Position numbers and translations under genes: made by a program. From Chlamydiales bacterium (GTDB lineage Bacteria > Chlamydiota > Chlamydiia > Chlamydiales > SM23-39), in NCBI GenBank assembly GCA_028278035.1, contig JANQFC010000052.1, positions 62,001 through 126,000 of the forward strand: 64,000 nucleotides of DNA, in the 5' to 3' direction. Below, piece after piece: positions 17,664 to 27,971 of the stretch. The first letter of the stretch is position 1. Every line of letters starts with the position of its first letter. The notes beneath the pieces were generated by a model. It was given only the letters and a program-made list of their open reading frames with translations, was not told where the DNA came from and made no database searches.

Positions 17664-20600
17664 ATGGCAAATAAGGATATTTTAAAAAAAATTACCTTTG
17701 TTTTGAACGTAATAATAGTAATATTTTTTTTAATCCTTGTAAAAGTTTGGCATTTGAGCGTTTTGCAAAAAGAGCAAAGATTAAAGGCCGCAATAAAACC
17801 TCAGAGAAGAACCATTATTGAAAAAGCAAATAGAGGAACTATTTGTGATAGGAACAATAATCCTTTGGCTATTAATAGAATAAAATACAACGCATCTATT
17901 TATTATTCTCATATTAGAGAGATACCCTCCATTCGCCATATTAAAGAAAATGGCAAAATAATAAAAAAAATACATCCAAGAAAAGAGCATATTAAAAAAA
18001 TATCTCATATCCTAGCAAAAGAACTTGATATTGATCCTGTAAGAACCGAAGATCTGATTCATTCCAAAGCATCCATTTTCCCTCATATTCCTTTTGTGGT
18101 TAAAGAAAATATTACAGAAAAAGAATATTACAGATTAAAAATGCTGGAAAAAGACCTTATCGGACTCCATGCAGAAATAACAGCAGAAAGATATTACCCA
18201 TACAATGAACTAGGTGCAAATATCTTGGGCTATTTAGGAAGGATCAACCAAGATGAATATTTTAAAATCGCCCAAAACATCAATACTCTGCAAAATTTTA
18301 TTGAAAAATATGAAAATAACGAAATAGATGAATTAATGTACGGGTTTGAAAATATCGATGAGATCAAAGTTCGTTTAAACGATTTAAAAAAATTGGCCTA
18401 TTCCATAAATGATTTGGTGGGAAAAACAGGTATTGAAAAATCTTTAGATGAAAAGCTAAAAGGATTTCATGAAAAAAAAACCTATGCAGTGGATATTCAA
18501 GGAAATTTTTTAAAAGAAATTCCAGGATCTAAAAAACCAAAGCCCGGAGAAAAAATTCGTTTAACTATAATAAAAGAACTTCAGGCCTATGCAGAAGAAC
18601 TTTTGGCTAAAGATGAATTACTAAGAGACGGGCAAAGTAAAAAATACAACGCACAAAAAAAAGAATTCATTTCATTAAAACAACCCTTTATTAAAGGCGG
18701 AGCTATAGTAGCGATGGATCCTAATAACGGCGAAATTCTGGCTCTTGCAACCTCCCCTTCTTTTAATCCCAATGATTTTATACTATCTTCCAACCAAAAC
18801 ATCATAAAAACAAAAAATAAAAATATTAATAAATGGCTGGAAACACAAAAGCATATAGCAAATATCTTTGACGGCCGGGAAAAACTTTCCAGAAAAATTT
18901 TTAATAAACAACACCAAATTGATGAAAAAGAACTAAGCTACGAACTTTTTTTAGATATTATCTTGCCTTATGACAGCCCAATAAAAGATACCTTAAACAA
19001 AATTAAATATATTAAAAATGCAATCCTTCTGCAGGAAGATTTTGAAAAACTTTTGTTTTTTTCTAATGAATCTGCTTCAAATTTAATAGATTTCATTTTT
19101 TCAGACAAAAAAAATAATACTTTGATCAAAGCTTCAAATGAAGCCGTTCAAAATAAAATCAAAAATAATTTTGAAACTAACAATTCTATTATATCCCCGC
19201 ATAAAAAAAGACTTGTTTCATATCTATCTTCAATACCTCATAATAAAGACAAACTGTTCACACTAGACATTTTAAAGACTTTGGTATTCAACTCTGCATT
19301 TTCAGACGAACTCATTGAAAAAATGCAAAATGTTACTTTATCTGATTATTGGAAACTGACAAAAGTCAGTTTAAAAATAAAAGAATCTTTAATAACCAAA
19401 ATCAAGCCAATCTTTAATGAAATTTATTTTTCCAAATGGCGAAAAGAAAATGAAAAAGATTTTTTAAAAAATAAAAGGAAAATAGAACAGGAAAAAAAAC
19501 AGTTTGCAAGACCTTTTATTGATTATTTAGACCAAAAAGAAAATGAACTGTTTAAAGAATTTTGGAAAAGTAACGAAAATTTATTCTTAACTTCTTTCGT
19601 AAAAGAAAATAAGTTCATTGCTTTTGACGAACTTGCTCCTTATTTGGATTTTATATCCAAGTACAAAGAAAAAATAGAAGATACCCTATTAGATGAATAT
19701 TATTTTCTGCAAAACAATTTAAAAGATATCAATTTCGAACTGACTGTAAATTTTTTCAAAACTATTAGAGAATTCGATAGTTTAGAAAGACCTTTATACT
19801 GTAAATATCCAAGAATCAGAAAAAATAAAAATATCCAGATGGAAAAACATCTTGCCGCCTCTTTTTATCCAAAAAACGGTTTTGGTTACTCAAAATCATA
19901 CGCAATAAGCAATAGTTCGGCTCCCGGATCTATTTTTAAATTAATACCGGCATACACTGCACTAAAAGAAAGATATGATTATTTGGTTAATACCCATCAA
20001 AGCCTTATTTATTTAAATCCCTTTACAATGATAGACGATATTTATTGGGATCCAAATGCCAAACAAAACAAAACAATCGCTGTTGGCAAAACTTTAGATA
20101 ATAAAATTATTCCCAGGCAATATAAAAAAGGCAGACTGCCCAGAAGCTCTCATCCCAATATTGGCAAAATTAATTTAATATCAGCATTAGAAAGATCTTC
20201 CAACCCTTATTTTTCTATTCTTGCAGGAGATTATATATCTGATACAAAAAATTTATTAAAAACAGCAGCAGAATTTTCAATAGGAACAAAAACGGGAATT
20301 AATATTCCCGGAGAAAAAAAAGGAAATCTTCCAGAAGATATATTATTTAATAAAACAAGTTTGTATTCATTTGCAATAGGCCAGCATTCTTTAATAGTAT
20401 CTCCTCTGCAAATAGCAGTTATGATGTCTGCCATTGCTAATAAAGGCAAGGTGCTAATTCCCCAAATAGTTAAAGATGAAGATATACAAACAAAAAATGC
20501 TTTTTTCATTCCAAAAGAAATAAGGACAATGCTTTTAGAAGGCATGGACCTCGTAGTATCCGGAGAAAAAGGCTCAGCAAGACCTATCGCCATTACAAAA

Positions 20601-20918
20601 CTAATCGGCAAGCCCACTTTAATGAATGATTATAAAAATCTTTTTCACCAGTTTGTCGGCAAAACATCTACCGCTGAATTTATGTGTAATTTAGATATGA
20701 CTCCATCAGAAAAAGCAAAGAAATACAAAAACATATGGTTCGGTGCTATTTCTTTTAAAAAACCTCAAGAGAATAAACCTGTTTCCAAAAAACAAATATG
20801 GGAAAAACCTGAACTTGTAGTAGTAGTAGAGCTAAATTTCGGAAGTTCTGGAAAAGAAGCAGCCCCTTTAGCTGCACAAATGGTAAAAAAATATAGAGAG
20901 CTTAAAGAAAAATATTGA
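17664..20918 (+). CDS. Penicillin-binding protein 2 with giant insertion (chlamydial type)
   Basis: A 1,084-residue class B PBP. An N-terminal membrane anchor (about residues 9-30) is followed by the PBP dimerisation domain (RGTICDRNNNPLAIN; ELGANILGYLG; GKTGIEKSLDEKLKG). The transpeptidase domain begins at about residue 345 (GGAIVAMDPNNGEILALATS). The active-site triad is S756-I-F-K759, S845-S-N847 and K1000-T-S-T1003, where the usual third-motif Gly is Ser. About 370 lysine-rich, helical residues are inserted between NPNDF (about 370) and the SxxK. I recall that C. trachomatis PBP2 is equally long. The enzyme cross-links septal peptidoglycan during chlamydial polarised division. The weak start has no Shine-Dalgarno. 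Confidence 0.93.
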   Translation: MANKDILKKITFVLNVIIVIFFLILVKVWHLSVLQKEQRLKAAIKPQRRTIIEKANRGTICDRNNNPLAINRIKYNASIYYSHIREIPSIRHIKENGKIIKKIHPRKEHIKKISHILAKELDIDPVRTEDLIHSKASIFPHIPFVVKENITEKEYYRLKMLEKDLIGLHAEITAERYYPYNELGANILGYLGRINQDEYFKIAQNINTLQNFIEKYENNEIDELMYGFENIDEIKVRLNDLKKLAYSINDLVGKTGIEKSLDEKLKGFHEKKTYAVDIQGNFLKEIPGSKKPKPGEKIRLTIIKELQAYAEELLAKDELLRDGQSKKYNAQKKEFISLKQPFIKGGAIVAMDPNNGEILALATSPSFNPNDFILSSNQNIIKTKNKNINKWLETQKHIANIFDGREKLSRKIFNKQHQIDEKELSYELFLDIILPYDSPIKDTLNKIKYIKNAILLQEDFEKLLFFSNESASNLIDFIFSDKKNNTLIKASNEAVQNKIKNNFETNNSIISPHKKRLVSYLSSIPHNKDKLFTLDILKTLVFNSAFSDELIEKMQNVTLSDYWKLTKVSLKIKESLITKIKPIFNEIYFSKWRKENEKDFLKNKRKIEQEKKQFARPFIDYLDQKENELFKEFWKSNENLFLTSFVKENKFIAFDELAPYLDFISKYKEKIEDTLLDEYYFLQNNLKDINFELTVNFFKTIREFDSLERPLYCKYPRIRKNKNIQMEKHLAASFYPKNGFGYSKSYAISNSSAPGSIFKLIPAYTALKERYDYLVNTHQSLIYLNPFTMIDDIYWDPNAKQNKTIAVGKTLDNKIIPRQYKKGRLPRSSHPNIGKINLISALERSSNPYFSILAGDYISDTKNLLKTAAEFSIGTKTGINIPGEKKGNLPEDILFNKTSLYSFAIGQHSLIVSPLQIAVMMSAIANKGKVLIPQIVKDEDIQTKNAFFIPKEIRTMLLEGMDLVVSGEKGSARPIAITKLIGKPTLMNDYKNLFHQFVGKTSTAEFMCNLDMTPSEKAKKYKNIWFGAISFKKPQENKPVSKKQIWEKPELVVVVELNFGSSGKEAAPLAAQMVKKYRELKEKY

Positions 20919-20928
20919 CCGTGAGCTA

Positions 20929-21894
20929 TCAAACAAGAATATTTTCTGTTTTTGAATTAGCTAAGACCTTGTCAAAATAATCTATTGTCTTATTAAGGCC
21001 TTCATTCAAATTTACCTTAGGCTGCCAGTTTAGTAATTTCTTGGCTTTACTGATATCCGGCTGTCTTTGTTTAGGATCATCTTGAGGAAGTGGCTTAAAT
21101 ACTATTTTCGATTTCGAATTCGATAGCTTAATCACTTTTTCAGCAAGTTCTAAAATAGTAAACTCCGATGGATTTCCAATATTAATAGGACCTATTATCT
21201 GATTCGATGAATTCATCGTCAGAATAATAACATCTATCAAATCATCCACATAACAAAAAGATCTGGTTTGTGTGCCTGTCCCATACACCGTAATATCTTC
21301 TCCTCTTAAAGCCTGGACTATAAAATTTGAGACTACTCTACCGTCGTTCGGATGCATCCTAGGACCAAAAGTATTAAATATCCTGACTACTTTAATAAGA
21401 ATACCGAATTGCCGGTGATAATCAAAAAATAAAGTCTCGGCACATCTTTTAGACTCATCATAGCAAGACCTTGGACCAATAGGATTAACATTACCCCAAT
21501 ATGATTCATTTTGAGGATGTACATTAGGATCCCCATATATTTCACTGGTAGAAGCCTGTAATATTTTAGCTTTTGTTCTTTGGGCAAGCCCCAAAACATT
21601 TATAGCTCCATGAACTGAGGTTTTTACTGTTTGTACAGGATCATATTGATAGTGTATCGGTGATGCAGGACATGCCAAATTATAAATTTCGTCTACTTCC
21701 AAATAAATAGGAAAGCAAACATCTGAACGCATCACTTCAAAAAAAGGATTTTTTATTAAATGAAAAATATTTTCCTTATTACCTGTATAAAAATTATCTA
21801 AACAAATAACTTCATTATTCTGATCCAATAATCTTTCACAAAGATGCGATCCTAAAAATCCGGCTCCACCTGTTACTAGTATCTTTTTTTTCAT
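20929..21894 (-). CDS. UDP-glucuronate decarboxylase (UDP-xylose synthase)
   Basis: A 321-residue extended SDR. It has the NAD-binding [15 protein letters not shown], the UXS-specific [24 protein letters not shown], catalytic [11 protein letters not shown] near residue 150, and [24 protein letters not shown] converts UDP-glucuronate to UDP-xylose. With the chain-length protein, Wza-like lipoprotein and UDP-glucuronate 4-epimerase nearby, it belongs to a surface-glycan locus. It follows the PCP gene by 8 nt on the same strand, and its 3' end faces PBP2. Confidence 0.92.
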   Translation of the reverse strand: MKKKILVTGGAGFLGSHLCERLLDQNNEVICLDNFYTGNKENIFHLIKNPFFEVMRSDVCFPIYLEVDEIYNLACPASPIHYQYDPVQTVKTSVHGAINVLGLAQRTKAKILQASTSEIYGDPNVHPQNESYWGNVNPIGPRSCYDESKRCAETLFFDYHRQFGILIKVVRIFNTFGPRMHPNDGRVVSNFIVQALRGEDITVYGTGTQTRSFCYVDDLIDVIILTMNSSNQIIGPINIGNPSEFTILELAEKVIKLSNSKSKIVFKPLPQDDPKQRQPDISKAKKLLNWQPKVNLNEGLNKTIDYFDKVLANSKTENILV

Positions 21895-21902
21895 AAAACC
21901 CT

Positions 21903-24410
21903 CTAATACTTTACAAAACTAATATTATCCTTATTGATTTTCTCATCTAATATTCTAATATTTTCAAATGTTTCTTCTCTAAAAGACAAGACTATTTTAT
22001 TTGAACAATTCAAAAAAACAAGACTTTGGGTGTCTTCTACTTTGAAATTACCATATATAAAAATAATATCATATTTTTCTTTCAATTTTTCTAAAACCTT
22101 ATAAAAAGCATTAGAAGAAACCAGCTCAAAACTGTATTTATCAATTTCTTTAATAGACATATAGTCATAATTATCTAATTTTTTAATAGGCATTTTTTTT
22201 ATTTTTCTAGCCAAAAACCTTATCAAATTAGACTCATCTAGTGAATGATCATTTACTTCAATTAACAAAACTTTTTTATTTACAGATATCAAAGCAGAAA
22301 TTAAATGAGAATAATTAGGGCCATCTGATCCGATAAGAGTCACAATCTGTTTTTCCATGCCAATAAAAAAACTAATTCTTTTAATAGTTTCCAGATCTTT
22401 TTTTGTTATTTTATTTAAAGATTCTACTGCAAAAGAAATTGTTCCGCAGATCTTATAATTTGCAGCTTTCAAACTATCAAAAGAAATAGGAAAGCCTCTT
22501 AAAATAGCTTGATATAAAAAATATACAAAAGATACAAATCCTCCTATTATAAAAGCAATGAAAGCATACATGATAAGATGATTTGAATTAGCTTGCTTAG
22601 GAATAACAGCCCTATCGATAATTTTAGATTCGACATCACTTAAATGATAATCTAGAGTTTTTGCTTCTATTACTCTAGTTAATTCCTCTATCATTTTTTT
22701 TGTAATATCTGATTTATGATTTAAATCTTTTTCTAACAACATCTTTTCTGGGTATTTATCCAGTTCTTGTTTAATATTCTCTATTTTGGATATTAGTAAC
22801 TTTTTTTCATTGTTCAAGTTATTGATTTTTGTTTTTACCAAATTTTTAGCTTCAATATTTAAATTATCTATTTCCTTATTAATAAGATGATATTTTTTAT
22901 GATTCAAAAAGTTTGCTTGTTCTAATAAATTTTTTAGTTCAATATTTTTTACTTTTATTAATTCTTGCAAGTGCTCTTCCAAAAAAACTTTTTGAATATT
23001 TATTGAATTATAAAAACGATCGATCTCTTTTTGGAGATGATTTTTATCATCATGGATTTTTATAGATAAATCTTGAATATTTTTTATAATGTCAGTTGAT
23101 ACAAAGTCATTTAAAAAATTAGCAAAACAGCCGACATCAAAATTTTTATCTTTTATTTTTTGAACCAAGTAGTTTAGCTCATTGATATTTAAATTAATCT
23201 CTTCGATTTTTTTATTATTTTGAGAATAGCGCCTGTTAATCTCTTCTAAATCCAAGCTACTGATATCAAAAGGATTGTTATAATAAAATGAATTTAAAGT
23301 ACTTTTTACAAGCTCTTTTTTATTTGTTAGTTCTTTGATTTTTGAAAAAATATCATCAAGTTCCTTGAAAAGGCTATTTCCAGATAAATTATTTAAATCA
23401 ACATGCTTTAAATTTGTAATTTCTATTTCTATTTCATTTAATCTTAAATTAATTTTTTCTCTTTTTTGTAAAATATGATTAAGCTCAGTATCTATTTGCA
23501 AAAAACCTTTTTTTTGTATGTTTTTTTTTAAATATTTCTCATAATTTACTAAAGTTTTTTCCAATTTACCATTTAATTCATTTTGTCTTGTCTCCAAATA
23601 ATTCAACTGCTTTTTAATAATACTTGAATTTTCATATTTTAAGTGCTCCTCATGTAGTTTCATCATATTATTTAATATTTGAGGTGCCTTTATTTTATTG
23701 TAGTACTTAAACTTTAATTTCAAAATATTCGCATTTGATTTATCAGGAAAAATTGAAATGTTGGAAATTATTTCATCTACTACAATATCAAAAGGCAATA
23801 CTTTCAAGTGATATGTTTTCTTCTTAAACAATTCTTTTGGAACTTTAGTTAAAGTAAACTTAAGGTCATCAATATCTATTTCCTGATTAATTCTGCCGAA
23901 AGTAATAAAAGATCTTTTTTCATTTAAAACCTCAAATTCAAAATCATTTTTAAAAACAATAAAAAAATCTAACGGGCTATCGTTTCTATATAAAACATTA
24001 CAAAATTCCAACTCATAAATTTCTTCTATTGGTAAATTCATTGCCCGGAAAAGATTGTTTTTTATTTTTTTATATTTATCTTTTACAAAACTAATATCTT
24101 CAACATTTTTAATTTGTAGCCCTAATCTTTCTACTAAATTTTTCCCGATCTTTCTAGTTTTAAAAAATGACATTGCCTTGGTCTCATATGTAGATCTGGA
24201 ATTAAAAATAAGTTCTTCAATATTACCCGGTCTTTTTGTAATAGCAGCTTCTTGATAAACAGCCTCTGTTTGATAAATAATATTTTTAAAAGATATCAGA
24301 AAAAAAATACCTAAAAAAAATAAACAGGATGTAATAAAAATTTTTCTTTTTTTTCGATATATTAAATCCTTAATATCAGATAAAAAAAAATAGGTCTCAG
24401 TTCGCTTCAT
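21903..24410 (-). CDS. Wzz/BY-kinase-like polysaccharide co-polymerase, kinase site degenerate
   Basis: An 835-residue inner-membrane protein. A membrane segment at about residues 25-45 and another at about 605-630 bracket a long periplasmic coiled-coil region rich in Lys, Glu and Asn. After the second segment (about 690 onward) comes a Rossmann-like domain resembling bacterial tyrosine kinases ([19 protein letters not shown] ... KVLLIEVN), but the P-loop lacks the GKS/T residues, and no C-terminal Tyr cluster is seen. Such proteins control polymer length and export with a Wza-type outer-membrane protein, which is encoded immediately upstream and overlaps by 14 nt. Confidence 0.82.
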   Translation of the reverse strand: MKRTETYFFLSDIKDLIYRKKRKIFITSCLFFLGIFFLISFKNIIYQTEAVYQEAAITKRPGNIEELIFNSRSTYETKAMSFFKTRKIGKNLVERLGLQIKNVEDISFVKDKYKKIKNNLFRAMNLPIEEIYELEFCNVLYRNDSPLDFFIVFKNDFEFEVLNEKRSFITFGRINQEIDIDDLKFTLTKVPKELFKKKTYHLKVLPFDIVVDEIISNISIFPDKSNANILKLKFKYYNKIKAPQILNNMMKLHEEHLKYENSSIIKKQLNYLETRQNELNGKLEKTLVNYEKYLKKNIQKKGFLQIDTELNHILQKREKINLRLNEIEIEITNLKHVDLNNLSGNSLFKELDDIFSKIKELTNKKELVKSTLNSFYYNNPFDISSLDLEEINRRYSQNNKKIEEINLNINELNYLVQKIKDKNFDVGCFANFLNDFVSTDIIKNIQDLSIKIHDDKNHLQKEIDRFYNSINIQKVFLEEHLQELIKVKNIELKNLLEQANFLNHKKYHLINKEIDNLNIEAKNLVKTKINNLNNEKKLLISKIENIKQELDKYPEKMLLEKDLNHKSDITKKMIEELTRVIEAKTLDYHLSDVESKIIDRAVIPKQANSNHLIMYAFIAFIIGGFVSFVYFLYQAILRGFPISFDSLKAANYKICGTISFAVESLNKITKKDLETIKRISFFIGMEKQIVTLIGSDGPNYSHLISALISVNKKVLLIEVNDHSLDESNLIRFLARKIKKMPIKKLDNYDYMSIKEIDKYSFELVSSNAFYKVLEKLKEKYDIIFIYGNFKVEDTQSLVFLNCSNKIVLSFREETFENIRILDEKINKDNISFVKY

Positions 24411-25464
24411 TTAATATCAATCCTAAATTTTTAAATCCTTGAGTCGCAGAATCTATAATACCTATTGTTGGCAGAATTTGGGTAATAAACCTGTTCCATT
24501 CCGTAATCGGCTTTGAAGCTACATAGACTATATCTCCTGGCATTAATAAAAGGCTGTTGTTGGGAAGATGTAAAACATGCTGCCAGTTCAAAATATATAT
24601 TTTGGGATTTATTATATTACCCCTAATGACCTGAATGTAAGATTTATCTCCCGTATACGGAATACCTCCTGCTTTGGTTAAAGCCTCTCTTATAGAAATA
24701 TATCCTGTCGGAAGATCTATTACCGTAGGTTTATTGACCTCTCCCATTACCATTAAATTAGCGCTTGAGCTTTCTGCTATATATATTTTATCACCTCCCC
24801 GCATAATAATATTTTGGGTCATATCCCCTTCTTTAATAAGTTTGTTAAGATCTACAGACAAAGCTTTGTTGTCCCTTACAATATAGCTTTTAAAAAAATT
24901 AGCATTTGCCGCGGGTTTAGCAGCTGATAAAACATCAAAAAGCCTTGTTTTGCCATCTATGGGGATAGAACTTAACTGCACCAAACCGGCAAGCTCCACT
25001 TTTTTTACTAATCTATCCTTATATGAGATAAATACATCAATATCATCTATTTCTTTTTTATACCTATTTTCTATTTTTTCTTTAGCTTCTTCCAAAGTAA
25101 GCCCCAATATTTCAGTAGCTCCCAAATCAGGTAAATATATTTTACCCTCTCGTACATGAAATCCAATACTGACGCCTATATTTTTTACAGAAGCTATCAG
25201 ATCTAATCTGGAGGGATGATATATTTCTATATTTAAAACATCTCCATTTTGAATAAAGTCTTTTTCCTCTTCTAAATAAGCTGATTGCAGCTCATCTGGT
25301 TCAATCCCCTGCATTTTCAAAATTGCAAATTTACCTTTTTGTATTTTATAAGAATCAATTACAAACTCATCTGCTCCGCAAGTATCGGTCGTTATTCTAG
25401 AGCAGCTTGCAAAAATACCGAATAAACAAACTATCAAAATATTTTTTAAAATTTGAAAAAACAT
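24397..25464 (-). CDS. Wza-like polysaccharide export lipoprotein
   Basis: A 355-residue protein with a lipoprotein signal (NILIVCLFGIFASCS, lipid-modified Cys near residue 21). It has a Poly_export region (FIQNGDVLNIEIYHPSRLDL; GKIYLPDLGATEILGLTLEEA) followed by SLBB-type repeats (MVMGEVNKPTVIDLPTGYIS and ALTKAGGIPYTGDKSY). Such proteins form the outer-membrane channel for capsule or exopolysaccharide. It is the first gene of the three-gene minus-strand unit with the co-polymerase and UDP-xylose synthase, and divergent from the epimerase at 25529. Confidence 0.88.
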   Translation of the reverse strand: MFFQILKNILIVCLFGIFASCSRITTDTCGADEFVIDSYKIQKGKFAILKMQGIEPDELQSAYLEEEKDFIQNGDVLNIEIYHPSRLDLIASVKNIGVSIGFHVREGKIYLPDLGATEILGLTLEEAKEKIENRYKKEIDDIDVFISYKDRLVKKVELAGLVQLSSIPIDGKTRLFDVLSAAKPAANANFFKSYIVRDNKALSVDLNKLIKEGDMTQNIIMRGGDKIYIAESSSANLMVMGEVNKPTVIDLPTGYISIREALTKAGGIPYTGDKSYIQVIRGNIINPKIYILNWQHVLHLPNNSLLLMPGDIVYVASKPITEWNRFITQILPTIGIIDSATQGFKNLGLILNEAN

Positions 25465-25528
25465 ATGAAATTAAGTTGTGTTTTTTTAAAATAAACCTAT
25501 TTTTATATCATACTAATTAAAAAAAACC

Positions 25529-26482
25529 ATGAAAAAGATACTTATTACAGGAATCAGCGGCTTTATAGGGTTTCATTTAGCAAGATTTCTAAAAAAACAA
25601 AATCACTTTGTTATTGGAATTGATAATTTCAATTCTTATTATGATCCCAAATTAAAATACTCAAGAAAAAAAATATTAAATGATGAAAATATAGATGTAA
25701 TAACAGCAGATATTAACGATAAAAAAAAACTAAAAGAACTAATAACAAAAAATGACATAACCCATTTTATTCATTTAGCAGCACAAGCCGGTGTCAGATA
25801 TTCTATTACCAATCCTGAGATGTATTTAAAGTCAAATATAAATGGGTTTGTATCCGTTCTAGAAGTTATTAAAAATTATCCGAAAATTAAATTTATATTT
25901 GCCTCTTCTTCTTCCGTATATGGTAATAATACAAAAACACCTTTTAGCATAAATGATAAAACAGATAATCAGGTCAACTTATACGGGGCTACAAAAAAAG
26001 CAAATGAATCTATAGCTTATGCATATCACCATCTGTATAAAATATCCATGATAGGCCTCAGGTTTTTTACAGTATACGGTCCTTGGGGAAGACCCGACAT
26101 GGCTTATTTTAAATTCACCAAAAACATATTAGAGAAAAAACCTATTGATATCTTCAATCAAGGACAAATGCAAAGAGATTTCACTTATATTGATGATATA
26201 ATAGAAGGAATCAGCAAAACTTTAGATTACAAAACAAATTATGAAATTTTCAATTTAGGTAATAATAATCCCATAAAACTTATGGAATTTATATCTATAA
26301 TAGAAAAAAAACTTCAGATGCCGGCTATCAAAAATTTCCTCATAAATCAAAAAGGAGAAATGCTTACTACCTATGCCGATATAGAACATAGCAAAAATAA
26401 ATTAAACTATTCACCTAAAACTTCCATATATAATGGTATGATCAAATTCATCGACTGGTATCTTACAGAGCAGGTAAATTAA
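25529..26482 (+). CDS. NAD-dependent epimerase, probably UDP-glucuronate 4-epimerase
   Basis: A 317-residue extended SDR. It has GISGFIGFHLARFL, the family-typical GIDNFNSYYDPKLKYSR, HLAAQAGVRYSI, SSSSVYG, catalytic YGATKKANE, and RFFTVYGPWGRPDMA. The combination NFNSYYDP plus YGPWGRPDMA is the signature of UDP-glucuronate 4-epimerases, which make UDP-galacturonate. It therefore shares the substrate UDP-glucuronate with the UDP-xylose synthase of the same locus. No UDP-glucose dehydrogenase is visible in the window. Confidence 0.85.
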   Translation: MKKILITGISGFIGFHLARFLKKQNHFVIGIDNFNSYYDPKLKYSRKKILNDENIDVITADINDKKKLKELITKNDITHFIHLAAQAGVRYSITNPEMYLKSNINGFVSVLEVIKNYPKIKFIFASSSSVYGNNTKTPFSINDKTDNQVNLYGATKKANESIAYAYHHLYKISMIGLRFFTVYGPWGRPDMAYFKFTKNILEKKPIDIFNQGQMQRDFTYIDDIIEGISKTLDYKTNYEIFNLGNNNPIKLMEFISIIEKKLQMPAIKNFLINQKGEMLTTYADIEHSKNKLNYSPKTSIYNGMIKFIDWYLTEQVN

Positions 26483-26504
26483 AAAAATCAGTCCAATAAA
26501 AAGC

Positions 26505-27971
26505 TTACACAACTTCTTTAAAAGCTTTTGGCAAATACGCAATTAAATCTGATGCTATCAGGCTATAAGATGTTTTATCTCTAGCCGCTATTTCAGCTGT
26601 TAAAAAATGCAAATGAACCGCTAAAACACAGGCTTTATAAATATCTAGTTTTTGAGCTAGAAAAGATGCGATCATTCCTGTTAAGACATCACCGGAACCT
26701 GCTGTGGCTAACCCGGGATCCCCTGCCATAATAGTTAAGGGAGTTTTTTCAGGATGAAAAATAATCGTAGGATAACCTTTTAGAACAATTACAATTCTTT
26801 TTTCCTCTGAAAAATTCTGACATTTTTTTATCAGCTCTTTTTCATCAACTATATCTTTTAACCCTAACATTTTTAGCATTTCTTTTTTATGGGGAGTCAA
26901 AATACAGTCTTTAGGAAGTAAACATTTTAAATTATTTGCTAAAAAGTCAAGACCGTCAGCATCAAGCACTGTTTTTATATGAATTTTTGGCAAAATATCA
27001 CTTAAAAAAGCGTAAACATTCTTATCTCTTCCAAGCCCCGGTCCTATAAAAACAGAATCGGCCTTATTTACAATTTCTAAAACATGATCTGCTTTGTATT
27101 TCATGATTAAATTAACTATTTCTAAAGGATTATAATCAATCTCTTCTTCAGTTATCAGTTTTACTATACCGCAACCTGATCTAAGAGCTCCTAAAGCAGA
27201 CAATTTCGCAGCTCCGAACATCCCTTTTGAACCTGCTATGCCTGCCACAAAGCCGGCTTGATATTTATGCCTTTTCTTATCAATTTTAGGCAGATACTCT
27301 TTATAATTTATCTTTTCCATAACAAGAATTTCCTTGGCTATTGATTTATATTTTTCAGACAGTCCAAAATCAACATACTCTAATTTTTTAATATAATTGG
27401 GACCAGCATTTATAAAAAAGCCTATTTTAGGCATTCCCAAAAAAATTGTAATATCTGAATCAATTGCAATTGGATTTACAAATCCTGTATTACCGTTCAA
27501 ACCGGATGGTATATCTATAGAAATTTTTAAAGATTTGGATTGATTTATGATATTTATTATATCTAACAAGAATCCTTTAATTTCGCCTTTAAAACCAGTG
27601 CCGAAAATACCATCTAATACAATAGCATCATCCTCTATTTTAAAATCTTCAATACATTCAATAAATTTTACTTTTCCTTTTAACTTTAAAAACTTGTTAT
27701 ATTGATGTTTTAATAGGGCTGATCCTTCTGTTATTGGAAAAAGCTGATAAACTAAAATATTATAGTTTTTTTTTAATAAATCAGATGCTGCAACATACGC
27801 ATCACCTGCATTATTGCCTTTGCCAGCTGCTATAATTATTTTTTTTTTGTACCTTTGTATAATTTTAGAAATACTGATTCCTGCATTCTGCATAAACTTT
27901 AAGCTGCTTGCGCCTTCTTTAAAAGCAAGCATTTCCAGCTCTTGCATTTGTTTTGCAGAAACAATCTTCAT
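26505..27971 (-). CDS. nnrDE: Bifunctional NAD(P)H-hydrate epimerase/dehydratase
   Basis: A 488-residue fusion. The N-terminal YjeF/NnrE domain has AAGKGNNAGDAYVAA near residue 47 and SIDIPSGLNGNTG. The C-terminal NnrD (ribokinase-like) domain, from about residue 230, shows AGIAGSKGMFGAAKLSALGA, VFIGPGLGRDKN, LDADGLDFLA, LTPHKKEML and the catalytic AGSGDVLTGMI. Together the domains repair hydrated NADH and NADPH. It overlaps gpsA by 4 nt (ATGA), so the two are coupled. Confidence 0.93.
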   Translation of the reverse strand: MKIVSAKQMQELEMLAFKEGASSLKFMQNAGISISKIIQRYKKKIIIAAGKGNNAGDAYVAASDLLKKNYNILVYQLFPITEGSALLKHQYNKFLKLKGKVKFIECIEDFKIEDDAIVLDGIFGTGFKGEIKGFLLDIINIINQSKSLKISIDIPSGLNGNTGFVNPIAIDSDITIFLGMPKIGFFINAGPNYIKKLEYVDFGLSEKYKSIAKEILVMEKINYKEYLPKIDKKRHKYQAGFVAGIAGSKGMFGAAKLSALGALRSGCGIVKLITEEEIDYNPLEIVNLIMKYKADHVLEIVNKADSVFIGPGLGRDKNVYAFLSDILPKIHIKTVLDADGLDFLANNLKCLLPKDCILTPHKKEMLKMLGLKDIVDEKELIKKCQNFSEEKRIVIVLKGYPTIIFHPEKTPLTIMAGDPGLATAGSGDVLTGMIASFLAQKLDIYKACVLAVHLHFLTAEIAARDKTSYSLIASDLIAYLPKAFKEVV

